Translations under genes and position numbers: made by a program
Part shown: piece after piece, positions 12,137 to 21,589 of the stretch
How the letters are laid out: every line of letters starts with the position of its first letter
Position numbering within the stretch: position 1 is the first letter of the stretch
The notes under the pieces: generated by a model
Told to the model about the DNA's origin: nothing
Database searches by the model: none
What the model saw: the letters and a program-made list of their open reading frames with translations, nothing else
Assembly: GCA_033398695.1 (NCBI GenBank)
Contig: CM065809.1
Span: 88,517,644 to 88,581,643, forward strand
Source: Orobanche coerulescens
Lineage: Eukaryota; Streptophyta; Magnoliopsida; Lamiales; Orobanchaceae
Reading direction: 5' to 3'
DNA length: 64,000 bases

Positions 12137-13122
12137 TCAAGTCATTTCAAAGACCCTTCCATGAACTTTATTTTCTGTGTTTGGGCAATCTCTCGCCATA
12201 TGTCTGGGCTTCTTGCACCTGAAACAATTACTGGACCCAACATAACATTCTCCAAAGTGATTTTTCCCACATTTAGTACACTTGGGCTTCTCAGTTGTAT
12301 TTGGAGCATCTCTCGTTGTAGGATGCTTCTGATTGGCTTTGCATGGTTTTTGCTCCGATTTCTTCCAATGTGCTGAATTTTTTGAAGCAAATGCTTGCCT
12401 CTTCTGTTGATAAGACCTTTGTATCTTCTTTTCGTCAGCTTCTGCGAGCAGTGCTTTGTCAACTATTTCTCTGAACTCAGTTGATGTAGACATCCTCACA
12501 TCTCTTCTAATTTCAGGTCTGAGGCCTCTTAGGAAATGATCCACCTTCTCAGCATTATCCCTAGCAATATAGGGAACATACCTACAGCCTTCTTCAAATT
12601 TCCGAATATATTCACAAACAGATATATCCCCTTGTTTCAGCTTCAAAAACTCTTTGACCTTGAGAGACCGTGCATCCCTGGGAAGTATTTATCATAGAAT
12701 ATTACTTTAAATCTCTCCCACGTCAACCCTTCCAAGTTAACTGCAAGTTTGGCTCCTTCCCACCAAGTTCTGGCATCCTTTTTGAGTTGAAAGATCCCAC
12801 AAAGTATCTTCTCAGCATCGTCGATGTGCATGTAGTCAAAGATAACATCAAGTGATTTGACCCATTCTTCCGCAACCATAGGATCAGCCCCACCATGAAA
12901 ATCAGGAGGTTCCATTTTCCTAAATTTTTCATACACTGCTGGTCCATTATTGTTTCTTGGTGTAGGTTGTCAGTTTTGTTCTTTGTTTCTTTGTTGCACG
13001 TTCAACAATTGTTGCATATGTTCACCATACATCCTTGTCTGTTGTTGCATCAGCTCAGCCAAATTCTCAAGAAGGTTATGGTTTGGATTTGTATCATCTC
13101 TTGCCTTTCTTTTGGGTGCCAT
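12137..13122 (-). pseudogene. gag: Decayed Gag of element D
   Basis: The likely start is [10 protein letters not shown] at 13120-13122, although the frame is open back to 13164. A Gln-rich N-terminus is followed by the retrotransposon Gag core (TWWEGAK), a basic linker and two zinc knuckles: [12 protein letters not shown] (shortened) and [14 protein letters not shown] (CX2CX4HX4C). An in-frame TGA lies at 12970-12972 and a frameshift near 12665. Gag ends in TGA at 12137-12139, and pol continues in the same frame beyond it. That stop could be a readthrough-type junction or a simple mutation. Confidence 0.9.
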
Positions 13123-13301
13123 CACATCCGTTGTACTGCCCAATCTTACCCATTCATAAGCCAATAACGATCACATAACAATGATGATGACAACTAATAT
13201 ATTGTAATCTATTAAACACAATACTTAATAGATAAAAGTTGACCATATCCTTCAGTCGAGAATGTCCATATGCCATCTTCTGTCTACAGGAAAGATTTAA
13301 A

Positions 13302-13317
13302 CCTTCGCTCCGATACC
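13302..13317 (-). other. Primer binding site of element D
   Basis: The minus strand reads TGGTATCGGAGCGAAGG, a close match to the initiator tRNA-Met complement, 5 bp inside the 5' LTR. Confidence 0.85.
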
Positions 13318-13322
13318 ACAAC

Positions 13323-15403
13323 TGTAACACCCCCTAACCTAGAAGCTGAACCGCAAAGGGGTCCACGCTACTAAGTTGGAGAGTATCACACTTTTAAACT
13401 TTGAAAACCAATAAGAAGTAGATTTGGTAATGCGAGTACTCAGGGAAATAACGCAAACCGGTATTATTTATTCAAATCATTACACAACCTTAAGTTTAAT
13501 ACATAACAAAACCATAACAGAGTGATCTTATTAAAAACAAAACATAGTCTTCCAGCATAGGGCCGAAATAGCTGGGGAATGGCATATGGACAAGTCTCCG
13601 GCTGTCAACACTGAAGAAGATAGTCAACTCCTAAACATGAGCATCATCACCTGTATCATAAGAATCTAATGAGCTAATGGCTCAGTAAGATGAGACTTCT
13701 GTAATAGCAAAGTATCACGTATCACATTTATCAACAAATAACTACTATATATATAGTCATGTTCTTGTAAAATCCTTTCTTCGGGTACCCTTGAAGCGTG
13801 CTACTCGACTGATAGTGATAGGCCATGGTTTTTGGAACCTGTTCATATAATTGGCCAATAAAAGATGTATACGGGGGTTCCCATACTGGTTTTTCAACCA
13901 ATGGTATTAGCCGTATTCAACCTTTTTCATTCAGTGTGGGTTTCCTTGACCGACTTTCAGCCGCAAGTATTTGCCACCATGTGTTGGGTCCGCCGGTCCC
14001 CCGCGTCCCGTGCCTACCCGCCATCAATCAAGTACCATACTTCCTGTTCTTAAACATTCTTTCACAAACACATGTTATGCATGATCGTTCAATAACAGTC
14101 ACATATGCAAATATCAATCAATATATGATCCTTATGATACAGCAAGGAAAAGCATCATCTTACCTCAAGTCTTGTGCCTGTTGATGTGAAAAGATCAGTT
14201 TCTATGGATGGGTGTGCTAAATTCCTTGAAGAAACAATTTGAAATCTCTTTAGGGACTTTTAACAAACACCTTGAAAAAACTGTTAGATTTGATCTTCCT
14301 ATTTTATCGGGCTTTTTCTAGCTTTTAAAATTTTTAGAAGTGAAATATGTTGCGGGCGTCTTAAAGTGGAGGTTCACAGCTTCAAAATGATATATCATTT
14401 GTTGGTATATACGTATGTATACATATATTTATAGGAGTCCAAAGTTGGTTGAAAGTCAACCTTACTCGGACAGCTGGAGGCCTTATCCGGACAGCTGGCC
14501 GAGAAGGTTCTGTCGGTCGTGACCGACCTTATCCGGACAGCTGGACAGCCTTATCCGGATAGTGGCCTAGAAGCTTCTATCGGTCGTGACCGACCTTATC
14601 CGGACAGCTGGACAGCCTTATCCGGATAGTGGCCTAGAAGCTATTGTCGGTCGTGACCGACCTTATCCGGACAGCTGGACAGCCTTATCCGGAGTGTGGC
14701 CTAGAAGCTACTGTCGGTCGTGACCAACAATTGTCAGTCGGCGTGTCCGGCGGTGACCGGCAAATGTCAGTCAACTTGGCTCAGCCGGTTCGACCCCTTC
14801 CCGATATCCAAATTCGATTTTCCGACCTGTTCCGGACTCGTCGGAGTTAAATCTTCGATATGCTCGGAACGGATTTTCGATAATATTAAAATAATAATTT
14901 AATATTATTTTTGCAGTATAAGTGTTCTGTAATGAAAATTTTATCGTATCAATTCGTAGGAAATTTTCGAAATTCTAAAATAATCCTTATAATTTATTTT
15001 GAAATCTTTTCTTTTTAAGTCTTTCATTTTATGTTAGAAACATATCGACCCAAGTATTGGACAACTTGTAATTATTGAAATCCATGATCATTAGCAAAAT
15101 AAATAGCATTTAATTAAGTCTTTGAATTTTAGAGGGTATTACAATTATTATTTTATAATCGTTTAGCACATCGATCTCCTTACTGAGAAACTGAGCTCCT
15201 CACTGCAACAAAACATCTCACAATGACCTTTATCATGTTAGAGGAGATAATTAACATGTCGTATAAAACATAATGTGAATGGACATAGTAGTTATTCATG
15301 CTCATGAAATGTCTACTTGTATGCCATGCTTCCATAATGCATATTATGTAAATGCATTTAGGTATTAAATGGTTATTGGCTTAGGGGATAACCGGGCATT
15401 ACA
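13323..15403 (-). mobile_element. 5' LTR of element D
   Basis: This 2,081-bp LTR is the partner of 6672-8695. In element orientation it starts TGTAATGCCC at 15403 and ends GGGGGTGTTACA at 13323. A TATA-like CCTATAAATATA lies at about 14423-14435. It keeps four 67-bp units. Confidence 0.93.
14460..14727 (-). repeat. 67-bp tandem array, 5' LTR of D
   Basis: Four units of 67 bp, the inner ones nearly identical, each ending in the dyad TCGGTCGTGACCGA. The array sits directly upstream of the TATA box in element orientation, a place where enhancer repeats occur in plant LTRs. It has one unit more than the 3' LTR. Confidence 0.9.
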
Positions 15404-15629
15404 GAAAGTTTAAGTGTGAGTTGCTCTAAATAGAGCAACTAGGCGTTCTACTATTTGTCTGGTGCGTACAGAGTTTTGCAATGTATACTTGTATAAATCA
15501 CCATTATGAAAACAATAAGGACAGAAGGTTAATAACATACAATTTAAAGTGGTTCGAGATAAACCCCTCTACGTCCACTGGTCCTCCACACAGGAGTAAA
15601 TAGTTTATTATAATCACTATGTACACAAT
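15404..15629 (-). mobile_element. Copia LTR, right part, after element D
   Basis: This resumes the LTR cut at 6671 and parallels 49330-49545 of sirevirus B (AAAGTGGTTCGAG, CCACTGGTCCTCCACACAGG). It ends at the centre of a palindrome near 15629. Confidence 0.8.
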
Positions 15630-15740
15630 TACGTGACTATAATAAATTATTTACTCCTGTGTAGAGGACCAGTGGACGTACAGGGGTTTACCTCGAACCA
15701 CTTTAAATTGTGTGTTATTTACCTTTGTCATTATTGTTTG
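15508..15740. repeat. Fold-back palindrome made from copia LTR sequence
   Basis: Two arms of about 110-120 bp are inverted copies of one LTR segment. The left arm holds CCACTGGTCCTCCACACAGGAG and the right arm its reverse complement with few differences. The centre near 15629 falls on a natural small dyad of the LTR (ATAATCACTATGTACACAATTACGTGACTATAAT-like). The structure implies an inverted duplication or template switch. Confidence 0.9.
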
Positions 15741-16051
15741 GAAGAGGATACAGGAGGAGGCCGCCAAGTCGGTAACGCAGAAGAAATCCTTCAAAGAGAA
15801 GTCTTGATTGAAAGGGAAGTCCTTATCCGATGATAAAGATCCTTCTGACAGCCACAAATCTGATCCCAAATTTGACGCTGAATACGATGCTCTATAGGTC
15901 GGTCTACAGATCAGCCGCGAAGAGGCATTGGAAGGAGAAATGGCTCGTATGCAAAGCCAACAGGGTCAGAGGACCTCCGAAAGACATCAGTCCCCTTCCA
16001 CTGAAAAAGAAGCTGCTCAAAAAAAGTAGGAGGATTCAGTCCCTCCTGTAC
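15741..16051 (+). pseudogene. Fragment of sirevirus third ORF, left part
   Basis: Plus-strand sequence homologous to the minus-strand third ORF of sirevirus B around 52400-52560. Matching segments include the acidic stretch before DAL, a TAG (15895-15897) and a GL...EE segment. It is joined directly to an inverted LTR piece, so gag and pol are missing. It is interrupted at 16051 by the LARD and continues at 27416. Confidence 0.75.
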
Positions 16052-16337
16052 TGTAATATACAGAATTTCCACTACTGTTGTTTAAGATTATTTTATCCGA
16101 GTTAGGTGGTACAGCGTGGAATCTGTACAGTATGGGTAAAATAATTGAAGGACCGAGACATATGTATTGGTATAATTGTCGTACTTGGTCGACAATTGCA
16201 ATTGAGGATGTTGTGTATCATATAAGAATATTATTGAATTGAGCATATGTATTCAGTATGCCGTATGTTCGCATTCTATATGTTGATACGTTGGACAAGA
16301 ATAGCTGAAATGGCTAAGTGTAACATTATTAGCGCAC

Positions 16338-16702
16338 TGTCACGGGACGGGAGTTCTGAAGCCCGTGCAGCGTCCCAAGGGCCCTCACACCCCGGGACCA
16401 GCCTATCCCTCATAGCATGCCAACTGGTTTCGCCCTTCCATGGGCTCATCAGGGAGACGGCATTAGTCCCCGACCAGTTGTGCCCTACCAGCAACGATCC
16501 CCTTCATAGTCAAGTCCTCGACTAGCGACAAGCTCTCCGGACTAAACCGGGTCGGCATGCCTAACTCGGCCAGACCGATGCATCCAGGCAAACAACGCCT
16601 TAACGCTAATGTCGCCCCCTTTTACCCCTCTTGTGGCAAGCTAACCAGAAGGCATGCCTCATTTGGACGGTCAACACAGACACGACATATCGGGTCGTGA
16701 CA
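16338..16702 (-). mobile_element. Short 3' LTR of the nested element
   Basis: In element orientation it starts TGTCACGACCCGATATG and ends CCCGTGACA. It is 365 bp with no TATA box seen. The PPT adjoins it (minus strand GAGTGGGGGAGGA at 16703-16716), a form common in plant chromoviruses. Confidence 0.75.
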
Positions 16703-16716
16703 TCCTCCCCCACTCA

Positions 16717-17270
16717 AATCGCAGCACGTCCTCGTGCTGGGGAAGAATGTTTCTTTCCGCACACTGTATTGTCCCACGCACACAAAACGATCGTGGCCAT
16801 ACACATACGGTACCATACCCTTGATGGACAAGCTCTTCACTCACGCGCCTCGCGCTAGCCTACAGTGCGCCACACACATACCGCATCACCGATCGACATC
16901 AACCTTCACCCTACGCGCTTCCTGGCGTTAGTATCTCGGTTGAACGGCATTCCCTCAACCGCTGCATTTTTCCCGCATGTCGAGGTTCCCACAATGGCCC
17001 ACGATGATCCACGCTCATACACCCCGGTCACCGAAAGGTGGAGCTACCAAAAGTGCGCAATACAAGTGTGTCCACATTCCGGACCGTCTGATCTCACAAG
17101 CCTAGGACCACCTCTCATTCCGGCATAGAATCAGTTCATGTTCTCCGCCTAGAAGCCTTGTCAGGAGCCGCACTTTGACCGTGCCCTCTTTGCACCGGCG
17201 TTCACTCCCCGCCCTCATCGGTTTCGGCAGAACTTGACCGCACCCGAACCATGCCGTACTGAGAGAGGTT
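16717..17270 (-). other. Non-coding interior of the nested element
   Basis: About 550 bp between PPT and PBS, moderately GC-rich. No Gag or Pol motif is readable in either orientation. It keeps a GAGGACGTGCTGCGATTTGAG-like run upstream of the PPT, which resembles the 3' end of an autonomous chromovirus. Confidence 0.6.
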
Positions 17271-17285
17271 TCGGCTCCGATACCA
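17271..17285 (-). other. Primer binding site of the nested element
   Basis: The minus strand reads TGGTATCGGAGCCGA, complementary to initiator tRNA-Met, 2 bp from the 5' LTR end. Confidence 0.85.
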
Positions 17286-17287
17286 CT

Positions 17288-18435
17288 TGTCACGGGGTTG
17301 GGTTGGAGCACTCGAAAGCTCTTCGGACCCGTGCGGCACTAGACTAGAATTGCCTCGATCTAGCTAGTAAGCCTTACTCACTTGGTTGCTAAGTGTGTAA
17401 GAAGGGGTTTAAACACTTGGGAGTTGAGAGAAAACCTTCACTATTTCACAAACACTTTACAAGTACAAGAATGTTGAGTCTTTGAGGGTTGAGTGCAAAT
17501 GAGCCTCCCCCTTGCCTATTTATACAACTCCTAGGACCTAGAATTTTCTACTCCACCTCCTCATTTGGAGGACTCTAGAACATCCTATACAATCCACACA
17601 CTTCTATCCTATTCTAGAACCTATCTCTAGAATTATCCACACAAGTCTACACATACAAGGCTTACACACATTCTAGAGTATTCTACAAGTACAATACTAA
17701 GTACAAATCTAGAATGCTCTACACTCTTCAAGTAGTACATCCTTCTAGGAGGCTCCTAGAAGGTTCTTCCATCATCCTGGGCGCCCGACCCGTCTCTGTC
17801 CGTCCCGGCCGCATCGGCCCGTCCCGGCCCGCACCGGCCCGTCTCGGCCCGAACATCTGGGCCTGTCTCTGTAATGTTCCAGACTCTTCCCGAACCTCCT
17901 GGACCAATCCGGTCCGCTTCTAGTTGCTTCCGGTCGAGTCTTTCCTGCTGAGTGGCTCCTCAGCTTTTCAATGTCTACTGCCCCCACAAGGCTTTTTCCG
18001 TCTAAGCCTATTATAGGGGGGAGGGTCTCTCTCGCACCTCGCGCGCGCGCGTCCGCTCACGCCGGCCGCGCCCGGCATCCCACGCCCGTGTCCTGCCGCC
18101 CAGCTCGAGTCCTGTTCCCAGACTCGGCCTTGTCCCGTCGTGCCTCGTCCCACACGACTGCTGCTCGCCCGACCTTGCCCGCGTCCCCTGCGCTGTCGGA
18201 CAGTCCCGGACATGTCCCGTCCGCAATGCCCCTTGGGCGATCCGCTTCCCATAGCGGCGTCCGTGCTCCTCCCACGGCTTACTCGCGTGACTCTCCGTCC
18301 GGTCACGCCGTCCTGAAGGCTGACTCTTCACATGCAGCCCGATGCCATCCTTGGCGTCCTGCTTGTGCCGGTCCCTCGGCACCCTGTGCGACCGTCTGCG
18401 CACACCTATCTCGTCGTAGACTGTTGGCCGTGACA
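17288..18435 (-). mobile_element. Long 5' LTR of the nested element
   Basis: In element orientation it starts TGTCACGGCCAAC and ends CCCCGTGACA beside the PBS. The first 670 bp (17770-18435) are strongly GC- and CpG-rich. A TATA box (TGTATAAATAGG) lies at 17515-17526. Long open frames in the GC-rich part are compositional, not genes. It is unlike the 365-bp LTR at the other end. Confidence 0.78.
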
Positions 18436-18950
18436 GCACGCTAATAATCATGAGTAGCGCACGCTATCGTGCAGGTTTAGCACACGCTACGAATATAAGA
18501 TAACGCACGCTAATGCAGTCAGATCGGAAGGAATCTGCGTGTGGACCAGGCCACTTTCGGCGCACGTTCTGATAAGTCAACGGATGTTGTAATGTAGTGT
18601 TAGCGCACGCTAATACATGTTGATTAGCGGACGCTAACTGTATATCGGACAAAAAGGAATCTTATCCTCGTCAGCACTTTTGGAATGTGGACCTGTCTTC
18701 GGAAGCATACAGACAAACGAGTCAACTATGAGTAGCGCACGCTAAGGTAAGACACTTGCATACGCTAAATAGAGGCATTTATGTACGCTATTGCATGGAC
18801 ATTGCGTACGTAAATCACTTCATCCAGTAAGACAGTTGCCTCTGGACTTCGATAGCGCACACTAACAAAAACAGTTAGCGCACGCTAAGTGTGTAACGTA
18901 CGTTAACTGAAGATGTTAGCGTACGTTAGTAATGTACAGTATATATATAA
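18436..18950 (+). promoter_or_regulatory. Dyad-word array and TATA box, LARD 5' LTR
   Basis: At least a dozen copies or near-copies of TAGCGCACGCTA lie between 18436 and 18935, for example GTAGCGCACGCTATC, TTAGCGCACGCTAA and TTAGCGTACGTTAG. They end about 10-20 bp before TATATATATAA (18940-18950). The core is TTAGCG-NN-CGCTAA, an inverted repeat of 6-bp arms with a 2-bp spacer. The array is inferred to be a U3 enhancer by its position. Confidence 0.75.
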
Positions 18951-19610
18951 GTGCAGTTGGCCATTATTCATCATTTCCGTACATTTCTTCATGTGAACGA
19001 TAGAGAGAGGTCTTAGAGAGAAGTTGAGGTCCCAAACACTTGAGTTGATCATTCCTAACAACATTTGAAACTTGGAAGTGATTGAAAACGGATTCAACCT
19101 TGGGATTCAATCCATTCCTTCAAAGAGGTAATTACTCTTCATCTTTGGATTTCGTTTTGGATTGAATGCTAATGTTCTTGAGTTAATGATTATCATATAA
19201 ACAAGTTGATAAGCATGATTATGAGATGGATTACCGGATTATGATGATATTATTGTTGACATGAAGATATTGATATGATTCTTGTGGTTTAAATAGTGTT
19301 GTTCGTTTTCTTGAGATAAGTGGATTAATCCTTCTCCTCAGTTTCGGATGTTGATGTTATTGTCGATGATTACTACCGGTAATGATAGATTATGAAAGTG
19401 TTGTTACATTCTTAATGTTTTATGATGTTGATATTGAGTAAGATGATATATGGATATAGGACTTGGATTATAAGTTGAATGATTGTTTGTATGTTAAAGG
19501 ATATCGTATTTCGTTGTTTTGATGACTATAAACATGGTTTTGGATCACTTAGTGTTCTTGATAATCGTCATATGTTGATCGGTACCTGAAAAGCATGCAA
19601 ACTGTACAGC

Positions 19611-19697
19611 ATTAGCGCACGCTAAGCTTATTGTCTAGTGCACGCTAACGGGAACAACTTAGCGCACGCTACGTTAAGTGATTAACGTGCGCTAAGT
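19611..19697 (+). repeat. Second dyad-word cluster, LARD 5' LTR
   Basis: Four copies (ATTAGCGCACGCTAAG, TAGTGCACGCTAAC, TTAGCGCACGCTAC, TTAACGTGCGCTAAG) lie about 650 bp downstream of the TATA box, hence within the predicted transcript. Confidence 0.8.
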
Positions 19698-20424
19698 CAT
19701 CAGGCAGGGTAGTATATTCTGTTTTGGTTATGAATTCGTGATCGTTTAAGTTGATTTGATCAGAATTGTGGTTAACCAAGATATTGTTGAGCCATTGGGT
19801 TTGTGAATTGATTTTTATCGATTGTTGATTGTTATCGAACTTGTTATTTATCGAATTACTAGGTTGAGAATATTGATCGGTGGTTATAACCGTATGCTGC
19901 GGTCATGTTCGAGTATGTTCGTGAATTACTTTGGTTGGGATCGAGGGACTTGTAGACGACGGCAAGGAATTGGTAATGGCTTCATTGGTATCGAGGCAAG
20001 TTATTACTTGTTAAGTTTATAATATTTAATGAATGGTTTCAGTTTCATTCGTTTATAATTCGTATAGCAATGTTTATAAATCGTAATCACAAGAGAGTTG
20101 AGATTATAGGTTGTATTTGAGTTTTGGGAATTAAATCATAATGTATATGATTTACATTCTTGTTGGCATACTTGGTATCGAGGATACATCATGGTATAGA
20201 CAAAGGCGTGAATTATTTACCATCCGTGACATTTTGGATCGTCGAATATTCAGAATAATGGTTCGTGATGGTCTGGACATCGAGATTGCTCTCGAAGGAC
20301 TCGGGGCAAGTACTCTAATCATTTTTGTCATTTCATGTCGATCATGTTGTGATACATGCGTGTATCGTTGTTGTCATGCATTGTGTATCATTGTTATATG
20401 TATTTGTGCATTGTTGTTGTATGT

Positions 20425-20555
20425 CCACCTCGGGTTGGTCCGACGGGATCATCGGGGGATCTATGCTAGCGTGCGCTGGATCAACGGACGGGTTTTCCAC
20501 ATCGGGTTGGTCTGAAGGGATCATCGGGGGATCTAGGCAGTGAACGCTGGATCAT
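20425..20555 (+). repeat. Two-copy GGTCCGACGGG module, LARD 5' LTR
   Basis: Two units, each with CGGGTTGGTC(C/T)GA(C/A)GGGATCATCGGGGGATCTA, followed by a GCGTGCGCTGGATCA or GTGAACGCTGGATCA segment. The first unit includes another TAGCGTGCGCT word. An equivalent pair is found in E1 and E2. Confidence 0.8.
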
Positions 20556-21589
20556 CGGATTGCCAGGTATTGTTGTTGTGCATATGTATATTATGGGCTT
20601 GCCATAAGTATACATTGTCGTTATTGTTGTGATCATATTGACGTTGTCATATGAGTATGCATTTGTAGGTCTTGTGGTAGGACCATGTCCGTATGTTATG
20701 TTGATCTGATCTCGGATTAGACTGACGTGATGGTAATGGTATTTCGTATCTTGAGGTATGTTCCGTATTTCCTTGATACTTGTCTTTGATGGACAATCGA
20801 TTATCGTATTGGAATTGTCGATATTATCCGATGGTTTGAATTGGCCAGAGTTGGTATAATTTCCGTATCGCGAGTTATGATAATGTTTTGAGAACCTTGA
20901 GTATTGTTGAGATACCATACAGATATTTCGGTATTATTTTAATGTGTTGTTAAGGATTCGAATCGTGGATTCTCGTAAAGTTACGACGGTAAGATTACAT
21001 TGGTCATATTCTTACTTAGTATTTCCATTGATATGTAATTATTGACGAGATATGATGGTTATCATTGTTGGATATTATGGCTGACCACGTCATGGGCTTT
21101 CTTTTTAGGTTCTTGGATTATCAAGCTTGTAGCGGTCGTGGAGAGATGAACTTCCCGGAGGATACTGGCAAGGCCATGTATTTGTGTTTTGAGTTTCTGA
21201 TCAATTGTTGTATTCCGCTGCTAGAGTATTTTAATTGTTTGTCTTTATCCGCTGCGTGAGTATTTTTAAATGGCCTTTTTGGTATCCGGTAACTTAGGTT
21301 ACTTTGGCAATCATTTTCTAAACCTATTCTGTTGGTACGTGTAAGCGATAGCTTAACGTATGTTTTTAAACTGTTGAGTTTTGGCATTTTGGGCCTTGTG
21401 GTTTCAAATGAGTTTTTACGACGGTTTGATAAACGAGTTTTATAAATCTTCGAATGTTTTTAATAGATAATACCGTCATTAGCCTCTTGGGTGTTTGTAA
21501 ATGTTTGCGAAAATTTCCTTCAGCCTTGTGGGTTCCATCTCGGGGCCCACGGCGCTGTAATATTCCCGGTTGGTTCTGGGGGTGTTACA

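Larger units (their letters stand above)
6672..15403 (-). mobile_element. Complete Ty3/gypsy chromovirus element D
   Basis: An 8.7-kb element in minus orientation has two similar LTRs (6672-8695 and 13323-15403), a primer binding site, gag, pol and a PPT. The flanking 5-bp sequences are ggaag (6667-6671) and gaaag (15404-15408), a TSD with one mismatch. Domain order is Gag, protease, RT, RNase H, integrase, chromodomain-like tail, typical of the Tekay/Del type of plant chromovirus. It is inserted in a copia LTR. Gag-pol carries several stops and frameshifts, so it is now immobile on its own. Confidence 0.93.
16338..18435 (-). mobile_element. Nested small LTR element with two unlike LTRs
   Basis: A minus-oriented unit starts TGTCACGG on both outer strands and is flanked by gcac (16334-16337 and 18436-18439). 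From right to left it has a 1,148-bp 5' LTR (17288-18435), a PBS (17271-17285), a short non-coding interior, a PPT (16702-16716) and a 365-bp 3' LTR (16338-16702). The two LTRs share only their termini. It is non-autonomous and may be a chimera or rearranged remnant. Confidence 0.8.
16052..21589 (+). mobile_element. 5' LTR of the LARD, with nested insertion
   Basis: Without the 16338-18435 insert and its 4-bp duplication this LTR is 3,436 bp and matches 23977-27410. It holds a dyad array (about 16330 and 18436-18930), a TATA box at 18940-18950, a second dyad cluster at 19611-19697 and a two-copy module at 20425-20555. No coding potential is shared with known proteins. Confidence 0.92.

Noticed and set aside
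17971..18451. Long open frames on both strands (up to 157 residues)
   Set aside because: They lie in the GC- and CpG-rich U3 of the nested element's LTR; openness follows from composition and no motif is seen.
18436..18935. CRISPR-like array of short repeats
   Set aside because: Plant DNA, irregular spacing, imperfect words and LTR context; it fits a promoter repeat.
20141..20515. Cys/Ile-rich frame that looks membrane-spanning, repeated near 26083
   Set aside because: T- and G-rich LARD LTR sequence; the second copy has the same LTR origin and the frame is not kept at its start.
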